Shown: positions 9,104-18,233 of the stretch, piece after piece
How the letters are laid out: each line of letters begins with the position of its first letter
How positions within the stretch are numbered: position 1 is the stretch's first letter
DNA from: Cytophagales bacterium
GTDB taxonomy: Bacteria > Bacteroidota > Bacteroidia > Cytophagales > Spirosomataceae
Length of the DNA stretch: 64,000 bases
Assembly (NCBI GenBank): GCA_013298025.1
Contig: JAAFJE010000007.1
Location: 62,001 to 126,000, forward strand
Reading direction: 5' to 3'
Translations under genes and position numbers: made by a program
The notes under the pieces: model-generated
What the model was told of the DNA's origin: nothing
The model's database searches: none
Seen by the model: only the letters and a program-made list of their open reading frames with translations

Positions 9104-10192
9104 TTATTGATTTCTTAGCACGTGGATAGCCAATTTTTGATTTTTAGGGTCTTTAGAATGCTCCAAATAGTTCAGAAAACCTGAGCTATTCGTATTCATA
9201 TTATACAAAGTTTCGGCGGCTTTAAGTTGTATAGCAGGGCGGTAATCGTTCAGGCGGTTGTAAATAAAAGGTACGTCGTCGTCGGTACCGTGCAGTTCTA
9301 CATATTTTAGAATGGCTTTTTGTACAGCTTCAGCTTGGTTGGGAAAGATTTTTTTCAAAATCTGCACATAACTTCCATCACCACATTCGGCTAAGTACTC
9401 GATGGCGTATTTCCGAACACGGGTATTGCTACTAAGCAATAATTTCATGAAATCGACATTGAGGTACAATTCTTGAAAAGTACGGGCAATCAACAAGCCC
9501 AATACACACACACTTGGCTCTTTATGGTCGATGAGCTTTTCTAGCGAATTAAATTGCTTAAAGTTATTACGTTTGAGAAAGTTGATAATTTCATACAATT
9601 CCCAGTCTGTCAAGGGATAGCGTAATTCCGAAAGGATTTCTACTTGGTCGCCCCCCATCGAGATTTCAGCTTTTACAGCAATCAGCCGCACAAACTGGTT
9701 GGGGTGGTCGAGGAGTTCGGTAAAGCGAGTTGACGATTCGAGGGCTTTAATCGCCAGCATATCGTTGGCGGCGTTTACAATCTTATACCATTTGTATTTG
9801 AAAAACTCTTTCTTGATTTTTTGTTCAAAACCAAAATACTTGTAGAGTTCCTTAATTTTCATTTGCTCATCGCCTAGCAAGACCCGATTGGCAATAAAGA
9901 TTTCTTCGTATAAAATTTCTCGAAAAAGAGGGTCTTTCATCTGTTTGTCCGAAAAATAATTATGCGTTTCTCGTGTCATGAAATCTACAATAGGCACATC
10001 GTCTTCGATAAGCCAAGCAGAAATATATTCTTGAATTTTTTCTCGAATACTTTGCTTTTTTTGCTCAATTTTTTTGGCACTTACTTTATCTATATAAACG
10101 GAAACCATAATGAATACATCTATCAAGATTAAGATGACAGAGAACACCAATATAGCAATAATTAGCTTTTCAAAATACGAATAGTGGGTCAT
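9104..10192 (-). CDS. HEAT-repeat protein with N-terminal membrane anchor
   Basis: About 362 residues from the ATG at 10190-10192 (MTHYSYFEKLIIAILVFSVI). The frame extends to an ATG at 10249, adding 19 residues that would push the membrane helix inward, so the shorter form is preferred. One membrane helix at about 8-30 is followed by a basic linker (KVSAKKIEQKKQSIREK). A long helical region then carries HEAT-like repeats (for example RVRKYAIEYLAECGDGSYVQ and AVQKAILKYVELHGTDDDVP). Such proteins act as scaffolds. The 5-bp spacing to the processive glycosyltransferase suggests it is the partner that assembles or controls the synthase. I infer the role from this coupling. Confidence 0.75.
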   Translation of the reverse strand: MTHYSYFEKLIIAILVFSVILILIDVFIMVSVYIDKVSAKKIEQKKQSIREKIQEYISAWLIEDDVPIVDFMTRETHNYFSDKQMKDPLFREILYEEIFIANRVLLGDEQMKIKELYKYFGFEQKIKKEFFKYKWYKIVNAANDMLAIKALESSTRFTELLDHPNQFVRLIAVKAEISMGGDQVEILSELRYPLTDWELYEIINFLKRNNFKQFNSLEKLIDHKEPSVCVLGLLIARTFQELYLNVDFMKLLLSSNTRVRKYAIEYLAECGDGSYVQILKKIFPNQAEAVQKAILKYVELHGTDDDVPFIYNRLNDYRPAIQLKAAETLYNMNTNSSGFLNYLEHSKDPKNQKLAIHVLRNQ

Positions 10193-10434
10193 TGGGCAAA
10201 CAAGATTTAAGATGATACAATGGGATAAACAGATTACACCATGAATCATACCATAACAGCAAAATTATTTCTTAGGCTAAATATTTTGCTATGATTGATT
10301 ACGTTATAGCAAGCTAAATACACAGAAGTGAACGGTATTGTATCCGTAAAACTTCAATATTAATTTTATTTATTACGTCGTGAATGTTACTTTGTGTGGA
10401 CTAACCACACCACTCAAAATTTCATATTTACAAC

Positions 10435-10803
10435 TTATTTTCCAGTCGTTGCCAACAATCTTCTCACCCTGATAATCAACTCATTAAAGCGAAAAGGTTT
10501 TTCTACAAAATCGTTTGCTCCTAGCTCTAATGAAGCCACAATTTTGTCTTCCACGCTTGTACTAGACAGCACAATAATGGGTATATTCGACTGGCGTTCT
10601 TTGCGTACATGGAATATAAGCTCATAGCCTCCAGAATAAGGCATTTGTAAATCGGTTATAATCAAGTCGGGCGACTTTTCATCAAACAAATCAATTGCTT
10701 CTAACCCATTTTGGCAAGCGATAACTTCATAGTTTTCTCGGCTAAATTTATCGGCTAATAGTTTCAATAAAAGCGATTCGTCTTCTGCAATTAAAATTTT
10801 CAT
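10435..10803 (-). CDS. single-domain response regulator
   Basis: 122 residues, one receiver domain: EDE at 7-9, phosphoacceptor Asp51 in ITDLQMPYSGG, SSTS switch at 80-83 and Lys102 in VEKPF. There is no DNA-binding or enzymatic output. It lies about 100 bp downstream of the Hpt gene and about 240 bp upstream of the HEAT-repeat/glycosyltransferase pair, all on the minus strand. That placing suggests phosphorylation-dependent, post-translational control of polysaccharide synthesis. The link is from gene order only. Confidence 0.85.
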   Translation of the reverse strand: MKILIAEDESLLLKLLADKFSRENYEVIACQNGLEAIDLFDEKSPDLIITDLQMPYSGGYELIFHVRKERQSNIPIIVLSSTSVEDKIVASLELGANDFVEKPFRFNELIIRVRRLLATTGK

Positions 10804-10899
10804 ATTACGTTTGACCTGTGTTGACGGATGTTATAAATCAGTGTTTTGGCAGGACAATTTGTTGTTAAACCTTCTAATTTTTATTTTTTGGTAAATATC

Positions 10900-11286
10900 C
10901 TAAATATTTACAGATTCAGCACTATTTTTTAACTTTAGATAATCAAATTCTATATATTTCATGGTTTGTAGCACATCTTTTACAATTTTTGAAGGTTCTT
11001 CTTTAAATATTCCTTCCTTGACAAAGCTCGTTTCCAATTCTTTGTAGCGAACACTGGCATTGACTTGCCCAACGCACCCTACAATAGAGCTAATTTTATG
11101 TAGTTTTTTAGCAAAATTCGCATCGTCTTTGCGTTGGCAATATTGTTTTAGTTCTTCTAGTTCTGGCTCAATATTTTTAAGTAAATGTGTGGTTATTTCT
11201 AAAAAATAAGGCACGTCATTATCGTAAATATCGGTGAGATATTCTTTATCGAAACTATGATGGAATGGGAAGTCATTCAAATTCAT
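10900..11286 (-). CDS. stand-alone histidine phosphotransfer (Hpt) protein
   Basis: 128 residues, all-helical in character. The central motif AKKLHKISSIVGCVG fits the Hpt signature, with His63 as the likely phosphoacceptor and the small-residue/Gly pattern that follows it. There is no kinase or receiver domain. Free Hpt proteins carry phosphate between hybrid kinases and response regulators. The receiver gene immediately downstream (10435-10803) is its likely acceptor, and the hybrid kinase at 4084-5772 a possible donor. It was identified by motif only; helix packing was not modelled. Confidence 0.75.
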   Translation of the reverse strand: MNLNDFPFHHSFDKEYLTDIYDNDVPYFLEITTHLLKNIEPELEELKQYCQRKDDANFAKKLHKISSIVGCVGQVNASVRYKELETSFVKEGIFKEEPSKIVKDVLQTMKYIEFDYLKLKNSAESVNI

Positions 11287-11606
11287 GGAATCTTACGCTA
11301 AAGTGTTTAAAGATTTATTTCCTTGTGGGTTCAAATGGTATTACGCAAGTACACCAAACGGATGTATCCCATAAGCTTTATCAAACACCTACATTCTACA
11401 GCTTATGGCAATAATCCTATTTTTCATACTTAGGCTCAAAAGCTATTGCTTTCTTATTACAAATAAAATCAATAATTTGGATTTTTAGCTTCATTTATCG
11501 AAAGAATAATTATATTTCTATAAAAATTATTCCATCTCAACAATTCTGTATATTTACAAGCTAAAAGTAGTTTCCGAATCATTCACCATAATTTTATATT
11601 TTTTAA
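11287..11606. other. divergent promoter region
   Basis: A 320-bp AT-rich gap between the Hpt gene (minus) and the sulfatase-family gene (plus). It should contain both promoters, but no element matched the consensus well enough to place. Nothing else was seen. Confidence 0.4.
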
Positions 11607-13658
11607 ATGGGTTATATCAAAAAATCACAAAATTATACAGAGCTTTATCAGTCCTCTTTACTACAATTTTTTGGGTTATCTATCGTTTGGTTTTTTACTA
11701 TCATTTTACTTCGTATTGTTGAGCTTATCACAAGTTTAATAAAGTACGGAGCTATCAAACCTTTCGGCGAAATCCTACAAAAAGGGCTGTCTTATGATGT
11801 TATTTTTTACTTCAAAAGCCTCTGTGCGTTATTTATCGTGCATTCGCTGCTTTCGGTTTTTTCGTTCAAATTTGCCAAAATAGCCTTTATCATCGTAGCC
11901 GTACTATTGGTCATACTGCAACTCAGTTTGTCGCAATACTTCTTCACGACATTAGTACCTTTAGGGGCTGATTTATACAGCTACTCTGTAGCCGACATCA
12001 AGCAAACCGTAGGTGCTGCTGGGGGCGTACCTTTGGCGGCCATTGTGGGCATTGTGGTCGTGCTGGGAATTGTCATTAGCTTGATGCTTATCCTCGCTCC
12101 CAAAATTACAACAAGCCAGCTATGGCTAGAGTTCTTCTTGCCTGTGCTTTCTTTCGTGGTGCTTTTTTCGGGGGTTGAATCTTTAATCAAATCGGCACAG
12201 TTTGGAAGTGAGTATAGCAACTACCTGACACTCAACAAATCGTTGTATTTCTTGAACGCTTCGGTCGAGCATTTTTCTGATACCGATACCGAAATTGATA
12301 TTTATGCCGACAATTACCTCGGCGTGGGTGGCTCGTTGATAGAAGGCGAAGAGCAAATCAAATCGTTGCAATACCTTGCCGAAAAAGAATATCCTTTCTT
12401 GCGGGCCGACTCTACCGCCGATGTGCTGAGTCCGTTTATGAAGCAAGCCACCCAAAAACCGAATATTGTAATTATTTTGGTAGAAGGGCTAGGAAGGGCT
12501 TTTTCTGGCGACGGAGCCTACCTCGGAAGCTTTACGCCTTTCCTCGACTCGCTGGCAACCAAAAGCTTGTACTGGAGTAATTTTCTGAGCGAAGGCGGTC
12601 GTACCTTTGCCGTGTTGCCTTCGGTGCTAGGCTCGTTGCCTTTTGGTAAATCGGGCTTCAATGAGTTTGGCAATGCCATGCCAAACCATTTGTCGTTGCT
12701 GAGTATCCTTAGAAAAAATGGCTATCAATCGGCTTTTTATTACGGAGGCGATAGCAAATTTGACAACATGAAAATGTTCTTGCAAAAAGGAGGCATTGAT
12801 GCGGTGTACGACGAACCAACCTTCAACGGTAGTGGCTACTCACGCTTGCCTGGTGGCGACAGTGGTTTTAGCTGGGGATACGACGATAAAAGTTTGTTTA
12901 AGCATTTCTTCGACTTGAATAGTACTAACGATACCCGCCCGAAAGTACAGGTGATTTTGACGGTATCAACACACAGCCCTTTCCGTATCAATAACCAAAG
13001 TAGTTATGTACAAAAAGTAGAAAAACGCATGAACGAACTCAAGTTTATGGCCGACCAAAAAGGACAAACTCGACCTTACAACAATATGCTTTCTACAGTG
13101 ATGTACATGGACGAATCATTGCGTTATTTCTTTGAAACCTACCGAAAACGCCCCGATTTTGCCAACACCATTTTCTTTATTACTGGCGACCACCGTATGC
13201 CAGAAATTCCGATGGCGACCAAAATCGACCGCTACCACGTACCGCTTTTCATTTACTCGCCTTTGTTGAGTCGCACAAGCCGTTTTCAATCTATTTCAAC
13301 GCATTTCGATATAACGCCTACCATTTTGGCTTACTTACACAAAAGCTATGGCGTGCAAAAACCTAGCGTAACCAACTGGATAGGCACAGGTATCGACACG
13401 GTTCGACAATTTAGAAATATCCACCCCTACCCTATTATGATGACCAAATCGCAGATGGTCGATTTTATCAGAGGGCCTTATATGATTAATAACGAAGATT
13501 TATACCAGATTACGCCAACGATGGGCTTAGTCTTGACCGACGACAAAGGGGTAAAATCAATGTTGAAAGGAGCTTTCGACAATTTCAAACAACGCAACGA
13601 CAAAATCATCGGTGGGTTGAAATTACTTCCCGATTCGGTTTTGGTGAAATACAAATAA
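11607..13658 (+). CDS. LTA-synthase-like sulfatase-superfamily phosphotransferase
   Basis: 683 residues. Four to five N-terminal membrane helices (about 20-190) anchor a large periplasmic alkaline-phosphatase/sulfatase fold. Metal and catalytic signatures are visible: Glu293 in ILVEGLGRAF, Thr333 in EGGRTFAVLPS as the likely nucleophile, the THSPF segment and the GDH metal motif in FFITGDHRMPEIPM. In Gram-negative bacteria such proteins transfer phosphoglycerol or phosphoethanolamine to surface glycans or lipids. No lipoteichoic acid is expected here, so the acceptor is unknown. The gene is monocistronic, ending at a strong terminator shared with the convergent MATE gene. Confidence 0.85.
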   Translation: MGYIKKSQNYTELYQSSLLQFFGLSIVWFFTIILLRIVELITSLIKYGAIKPFGEILQKGLSYDVIFYFKSLCALFIVHSLLSVFSFKFAKIAFIIVAVLLVILQLSLSQYFFTTLVPLGADLYSYSVADIKQTVGAAGGVPLAAIVGIVVVLGIVISLMLILAPKITTSQLWLEFFLPVLSFVVLFSGVESLIKSAQFGSEYSNYLTLNKSLYFLNASVEHFSDTDTEIDIYADNYLGVGGSLIEGEEQIKSLQYLAEKEYPFLRADSTADVLSPFMKQATQKPNIVIILVEGLGRAFSGDGAYLGSFTPFLDSLATKSLYWSNFLSEGGRTFAVLPSVLGSLPFGKSGFNEFGNAMPNHLSLLSILRKNGYQSAFYYGGDSKFDNMKMFLQKGGIDAVYDEPTFNGSGYSRLPGGDSGFSWGYDDKSLFKHFFDLNSTNDTRPKVQVILTVSTHSPFRINNQSSYVQKVEKRMNELKFMADQKGQTRPYNNMLSTVMYMDESLRYFFETYRKRPDFANTIFFITGDHRMPEIPMATKIDRYHVPLFIYSPLLSRTSRFQSISTHFDITPTILAYLHKSYGVQKPSVTNWIGTGIDTVRQFRNIHPYPIMMTKSQMVDFIRGPYMINNEDLYQITPTMGLVLTDDKGVKSMLKGAFDNFKQRNDKIIGGLKLLPDSVLVKYK

Positions 13659-13688
13659 CATACGGAATTGAGAATTTAAAATATAAAA

Positions 13689-13726
13689 ACAGTGCTATGA
13701 GTCGTAATTCATAGCACTGTTTTTGT
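13689..13726. terminator. bidirectional terminator between convergent genes
   Basis: A 12-bp perfect stem (13689-13700 with 13709-13720, ACAGTGCTATGA and complement) with an 8-nt loop. T-runs follow on the plus strand (TTTTTG) and A-runs precede it, so it can end both the plus-strand phosphotransferase and the minus-strand MATE transcript. Confidence 0.85.
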
Positions 13727-13744
13727 TTTAGTCCGATATTTTCT

Positions 13745-15115
13745 TTACTCAGTTGTCACCTTAAACTTGAGTTGAGAAGCTTTGTGATAAAATCGCCAGC
13801 TCAACAAGGTAGCCGATACCAAAAGGCTAGACGTGAGGCCTATCCAAATACCAATATGCTTTAGCTCATATCCAAAGCCAAGAACATAGCACAAAGGTAA
13901 GCCTACGCCCCAATAAGCTACAACGGTGATAGCCGTGGGGATATTCACGTCGGCAATGCCACGCAAAATACCTAAACTTACGGCCTGTACCCCATCGAAC
14001 AATTGGAAAATGCCTCCCCAAATAATCAGTTCGGCAGCCAAACGAATCACTTCTTCATCTTTGACATAACTAGCCAGCCAGGTATTGGCACTCATAAAAA
14101 ACAAGCCACTGATACCCATAAAAACTACGCCCAAGAGCAATGCCGCCGTGCCAGCATGAAGTATTTTGGTGCGGTTTTGCTCGCCCATGCCGTTGCCCAC
14201 CCTGATACCGCCAGCAGCAGCAATACCTGTAGCCGCCATATAGGTAAGCGACACAAAGCCTATCGCTACTTGGTGTGCCGCCTTGTGGTGAAGGCTTATC
14301 CAGCCCATCATGACCACCGCACCATAGAAAGCCGCCACTTCGCTAAAACCCTGAAAACCACTAGGTACACCAAGTTTGAGTATTTTTACGACCACTGTAC
14401 TAAGTGCCTGTGAAGGAGGTGTTTTGCTTTGTAAGTAAGGCTTGAACAAATCACTTTTGTAAGTATAGTATAATTGTGCTATCATCATATAAACCCTCGA
14501 AATGAGCGTTGCATACCCAGCACCATTGAGTTTCAGGGCAGGAATGAATCCCCAACCATTGATAAGAATATGGTTTAGTAATACATTCAGTACTAAGGCT
14601 GAAAGCGTAATTTGCATAGCAATTTTCGTCTGCGAAAGCCCATCGGTAAAACTTTTAACGGCAGAAAAAACAAAGGCTGGAACGATAGAAAGCGTGATAA
14701 TCCAAAGAAAACTTTGGGTCATGCCTTTAATTTCTTGGGGTTGTTTGAGGAGGTCGATGTTGAGTCCTAAACATACGATTAGGCTTCCACAAAAAACACT
14801 CATGATAAGTGCCACAATGATACTGGCATGCAGCAGTTGCTTACAATCTTCGGGTTTATTAGACGATTGTGCCGACGATACCAAAGGAGCGACAACCTGC
14901 AAGCAAATAAAGCCTATGATTGCCATAATGAAAAAAATGCCATTGGCATCGGCCGCCGCCGCCAACGCTGGTACTGCCCCTTGTTGCATTCTGCCCACTT
15001 GTACGGTATCGGCAAAACCCATCAGCATCATGCCTACTTGTGCCGCAATGATAGGAATAGCTAAATGAATGGTTGCCTTGAAGTCTTGTTGATATTGTTG
15101 AATAAACTTTTTCAC
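13745..15115 (-). CDS. MATE-family multidrug/metabolite exporter
   Basis: A polytopic carrier with about 12 membrane helices and the MATE hallmarks: an N-terminal IPIIAAQVGMMLMGFADTVQVG segment, where the Asp in helix 1 couples cations, and the second-half repeat around GVPSGFQGFSEVAAFYGAVVMMG. The frame extends to 15286. However, the first 57 residues of that version are cysteine-rich, unlike the family, and overlap the promoter zone of the divergent gene. The GTG at 15113-15115 (VKKFIQQYQQDFKATIHLA) gives 456 residues, the usual family length. MATE carriers expel drugs or organic cations in exchange for H+ or Na+; the substrate here is unknown. Confidence 0.85.
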   Translation of the reverse strand: MKKFIQQYQQDFKATIHLAIPIIAAQVGMMLMGFADTVQVGRMQQGAVPALAAAADANGIFFIMAIIGFICLQVVAPLVSSAQSSNKPEDCKQLLHASIIVALIMSVFCGSLIVCLGLNIDLLKQPQEIKGMTQSFLWIITLSIVPAFVFSAVKSFTDGLSQTKIAMQITLSALVLNVLLNHILINGWGFIPALKLNGAGYATLISRVYMMIAQLYYTYKSDLFKPYLQSKTPPSQALSTVVVKILKLGVPSGFQGFSEVAAFYGAVVMMGWISLHHKAAHQVAIGFVSLTYMAATGIAAAGGIRVGNGMGEQNRTKILHAGTAALLLGVVFMGISGLFFMSANTWLASYVKDEEVIRLAAELIIWGGIFQLFDGVQAVSLGILRGIADVNIPTAITVVAYWGVGLPLCYVLGFGYELKHIGIWIGLTSSLLVSATLLSWRFYHKASQLKFKVTTE

Positions 15116-15292
15116 TCTAGCGTTTTTGGTTTGTTGAAATAAAACGCAAAGATACAAGGAAAGATGGGTTATCTGTTGTTGGCGGCAACCGTAGATAGCC
15201 TTTATCATCACAAGATAATTAGGGAAATTAGAATATATCTCTTTTGACAAATACTTGTACCTTTGTAACAAAAAATTATAGCACACATTGAT

Positions 15293-16984
15293 ATGGAAAA
15301 CAGTAATCTTCTTGACACTAAAACCGTTAGTAGCAACGACGTTTTAGGAAATGGGAAAAAGTATTTTGTTCCCGTTTATCAACGTGATTATTCTTGGAAA
15401 GAAGATAGTTGGGAAGATTTATGGGCTGATATACTTTTAGTTGCTGACAGTGAAACAGTGCATTATATGGGAGCTATTGTTTTGCAAAACAAAGGAAACA
15501 AAAGTTTTGCCGTAATAGACGGACAACAACGCCTAACAACCATAACAATCCTTGCCCTTGCTTGCATTCAAAAAATTAAAGATTTAGCTAATAATGGTAT
15601 TGACAAAGAAGCAAATGAGGAGCGTGTAAAACTGTTAAGTAGTAAATTCATAGGAGACAAAGACCCTTCATCACTAACGTATTTTAGTAAGCTAAAACTC
15701 AATGAGAACAACGATAGCTTTTTCCAAAGTTACATATTGACTTTTAGAGAACCTCCGACAAAAAGAAATTTAAAAGATTCAGATAAACTACTTTTAAAAG
15801 CGTTTCGATTTTTCAAAGAAAAAGTAAATAAACACTTTGACAATAATACAAACGGAGAAGATGTTGCTAAATTTTTGAATGAGGTTATAGCTGAAAGGCT
15901 AATGTTTATTCAAATAATTGTAGAAAATGAACTTAGAGCATATACCGTATTTGAAACGCTTAATTCAAGGGGTGTTGGATTAACCGTAACCGATTTATTA
16001 AAGAATTACCTCTTTTCTTTGGCTTCTGAAGTTGATTTACCTCACATTCGTTCTCAATGGGACAGAATTGTGGATACAATTGGCTTGGACAATTTTCCGA
16101 CATTCTTGCGACACTATTGGATTTCTAAAAACAAACTTGTTCGGCAAGAATACCTGTACAAAAATATTAGAGTAAAAATTCAAAGTTCAGACAATCTATT
16201 TGACTTATTAGACGAATTAGAAAAAAATGTTGTTCTGTATGCTGCTCTTTCAAATTCATCAGATGAACAATGGAGAGGAAATAAAGATGCCAAAAAGCGA
16301 ATAAAAGAATTGGAGATTTTCCAAGTGAAACAATGTTTACCTCTCTTGTTAGTGGCTCACGAGAATTTACCCAATTTGTTTGATGACATTTTAAAAATTG
16401 TGACAGTAATTTCATTCCGTTCTACCGTGATCGGTGGTTATCATAGTGGACGATTGGAAGAAGTGTATAACAAAGCATCCTTGAAAGTCGCAAACGGAGA
16501 AATAACGACTATTCAACAAGTAGCACAAGAATTAAAGGATTTGTATGTGAGTGATACTGACTTTAGAAATGATTTTTCAACCATTTCATTCAATACAAGA
16601 AGAAACAAAAAACTGATTCGCTACATTCTTTTTGAATTGGAAAATCAGCTTAATAGCAACGGAAGCGTATATGATTTTGAAGAAAACCCTGCAACCATTG
16701 AACATATTCTGCCCGAAAATGCAAGCGAAGATTGGGAAAAATTCTTTCCAAAAAATGTAATAGAAAACTATGTTTTCAGAATTGGCAATTATACTCTTTT
16801 AGAAGAAGGAAAGAATAGAGAAATTGGCAATTCATTATATGACATCAAAAGGGATACCTTTAAAACGAGTTCTTTCACAATGACAAATAAAATCAACTAT
16901 CCAGAATGGAATGCAAATAACTTAGACAAAAGACAAATTGATTTAGCCAAACTTGCGACAACGATATGGATAGCGATCTGGTAA
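15293..16984 (+). CDS. DUF262 / DUF1524 (GmrSD-like) putative defence nuclease
   Basis: 563 residues. The N-terminal DUF262 domain shows the PVYQRDYSW motif (27-35) and the invariant DGQQRLTT (76-83) of the ParB-like NTPase fold. The C-terminal DUF1524 domain shows an HNH-type nuclease layout with His471 in IEHILPEN, Asn499 in RIGNYTLL and Asn508 in EEGKN. This is the arrangement of GmrSD-type IV restriction enzymes and SspE-like proteins, which cut modified phage DNA with NTP use. It is a single gene between a MATE exporter and a sugar-use operon, with no methylase nearby. A TACCTTTG at 15258-15265 matches the Bacteroidota -7 element, but no good -33 box precedes it. Its Lys/Asn-rich coding looks more AT-rich than the flanks, as in transferred DNA (not computed). 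Confidence 0.85.
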   Translation: MENSNLLDTKTVSSNDVLGNGKKYFVPVYQRDYSWKEDSWEDLWADILLVADSETVHYMGAIVLQNKGNKSFAVIDGQQRLTTITILALACIQKIKDLANNGIDKEANEERVKLLSSKFIGDKDPSSLTYFSKLKLNENNDSFFQSYILTFREPPTKRNLKDSDKLLLKAFRFFKEKVNKHFDNNTNGEDVAKFLNEVIAERLMFIQIIVENELRAYTVFETLNSRGVGLTVTDLLKNYLFSLASEVDLPHIRSQWDRIVDTIGLDNFPTFLRHYWISKNKLVRQEYLYKNIRVKIQSSDNLFDLLDELEKNVVLYAALSNSSDEQWRGNKDAKKRIKELEIFQVKQCLPLLLVAHENLPNLFDDILKIVTVISFRSTVIGGYHSGRLEEVYNKASLKVANGEITTIQQVAQELKDLYVSDTDFRNDFSTISFNTRRNKKLIRYILFELENQLNSNGSVYDFEENPATIEHILPENASEDWEKFFPKNVIENYVFRIGNYTLLEEGKNREIGNSLYDIKRDTFKTSSFTMTNKINYPEWNANNLDKRQIDLAKLATTIWIAIW

Positions 16985-17110
16985 TCGGACAACGAAGAGG
17001 ATGTACTTCTAAAAGATTTCCAATACGAATAATCTTCTTCCTTATAAGGGCTATCGCATTGTTGATAACCCCTACTCAGAAGGAATTTATTAAGCTGTAC
17101 TAATTGTTGT

Positions 17111-18040
17111 TTATTGATTCTCATGCAATTGGCTTTGTTGCATTTTCCAAATATCTTCTTCGGTAATAGGTGGGTTTGCTCCTTTGTACGAAGCGACCAA
17201 CGCACCCAATGCACAGGCATAATCAAGGGCTTCGGCTGGCGATTTGCCTAGGAGTTTATTCTTGAGAAAACCTGCCAAAAATGAATCTCCACTGCCAATC
17301 GTATCGGCTACTACCACCGAATAGCCTTGCTGTACATAAAACTGAGATTTACCCGTATCGTCTTTTATCAAAAGAGCCGCTCCATCGCCGCCTTTGGTCA
17401 GCAAAATGGCCTGTAGGTTGAAATGGTTCAATAGCCACGTGAGCTGTTGCTGATGGTCGCCTGTGATAGCATACCACTGGGCTATAATTTTCAACTCATC
17501 TTCATTGAGCTTGACTATATCGGCGTGTTCAACGAGTATTTCTATAATGCTCTGGCTGTAATGCGGTGCTCGGAAGTTTACATCAAAAATTTTGAGGGTA
17601 TGTTTGCCCGAGGCTTTCAACAAACGAATCAACGATTGTCGAGCAACCAACGAGCGACAAGCCAAACTACCAAACACAATGGCATACGCCTCCGATGCCA
17701 ACGTTTTGAGGGCATCGGTTATCTGAATAAAATCCCAAGCAACGGGCTGTACTATATCGTAAGTTGCATCGTTGGTTGCCGACAAATGCACCGCTACTAC
17801 GCCTGTTTGATAGGCTTCATCGGCCTGAATCCAGTCGGTTGTACAGCCTTTTGCTTGTAGAAACGCCTTTATTTCTTCTCCCAAGGTATCGCTACCAACA
17901 CGGCTAATCATCGGGGCATTAATGCCCAAGTTTTGCAAATGCGTTGCCACATTCATAGGTGCTCCGCCCGGCAATTTGCCCGAAGGAAGCATGTCCCAGA
18001 GAACTTCTCCAAAACAACAGATATAAGCAGGGTGTTGCAT
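17111..18040 (-). CDS. PfkB-family fructokinase
   Basis: 309 residues. The PfkB signatures are clear: GE..WD near the start, GGAPMNVA (25-32) and the C-terminal DTIGSGDSFLAGF, in which Asp252 is the catalytic base and the Gly residues form the anion hole. The LPGGAPMNVATHL and DVNFRAPHY segments are those of bacterial fructokinases (ATP + fructose to fructose-6-phosphate). It lies just downstream of a sugar porter on the same strand, so uptake and phosphorylation of a hexose, probably fructose, are likely co-expressed. The first ATG at 18038-18040 fits the domain start. Confidence 0.87.
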   Translation of the reverse strand: MQHPAYICCFGEVLWDMLPSGKLPGGAPMNVATHLQNLGINAPMISRVGSDTLGEEIKAFLQAKGCTTDWIQADEAYQTGVVAVHLSATNDATYDIVQPVAWDFIQITDALKTLASEAYAIVFGSLACRSLVARQSLIRLLKASGKHTLKIFDVNFRAPHYSQSIIEILVEHADIVKLNEDELKIIAQWYAITGDHQQQLTWLLNHFNLQAILLTKGGDGAALLIKDDTGKSQFYVQQGYSVVVADTIGSGDSFLAGFLKNKLLGKSPAEALDYACALGALVASYKGANPPITEEDIWKMQQSQLHENQ

Positions 18041-18105
18041 AGTAAAAATGGGGCTTCGATATTGGCTGTTTGCTATAATTGAATTTGTATTTAGGGATAA
18101 AATGC

Positions 18106-18222
18106 TTACTGGCTTATGTTCTTTTTATGTACCAAAAGCTGGTTAAACCCTGGTCGTTCGCCGTCGGGGCCGATATGTCCATTTTTACGTGGAGCAATTT
18201 CGGCTAAAGCCAACGCTGGCAT
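18106..18222 (-). CDS. possible 38-residue small ORF in the fructose operon
   Basis: An ATG at 18220-18222, 11 bp after the stop of the sugar porter, opens a 38-codon frame (begins MPALALAEIAPRKNGHIGPD, ends HKKNISQ) and stops at 18106. The spacing is that of an operon gene. The peptide is basic with a glycine/proline-rich centre and no signal or membrane segment. It was not recognised. It could be a real small protein, a remnant of a lost gene or chance. Confidence 0.3.
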   Translation of the reverse strand: MPALALAEIAPRKNGHIGPDGERPGFNQLLVHKKNISQ

Positions 18223-18233
18223 TTGGTATATAC

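Noticed and set aside
14502-15068. 188-codon plus-strand frame inside the MATE gene
   Set aside because: It is antisense to well-conserved membrane helices; the composition (Ser/Met/Ile-rich, no motif) is that of a shadow frame.
15116-15286. 57-residue N-terminal extension of the MATE exporter
   Set aside because: It is Cys-rich, unlike the family, overlaps the promoter zone of the divergent gene, and the GTG at 15113-15115 gives the normal length.
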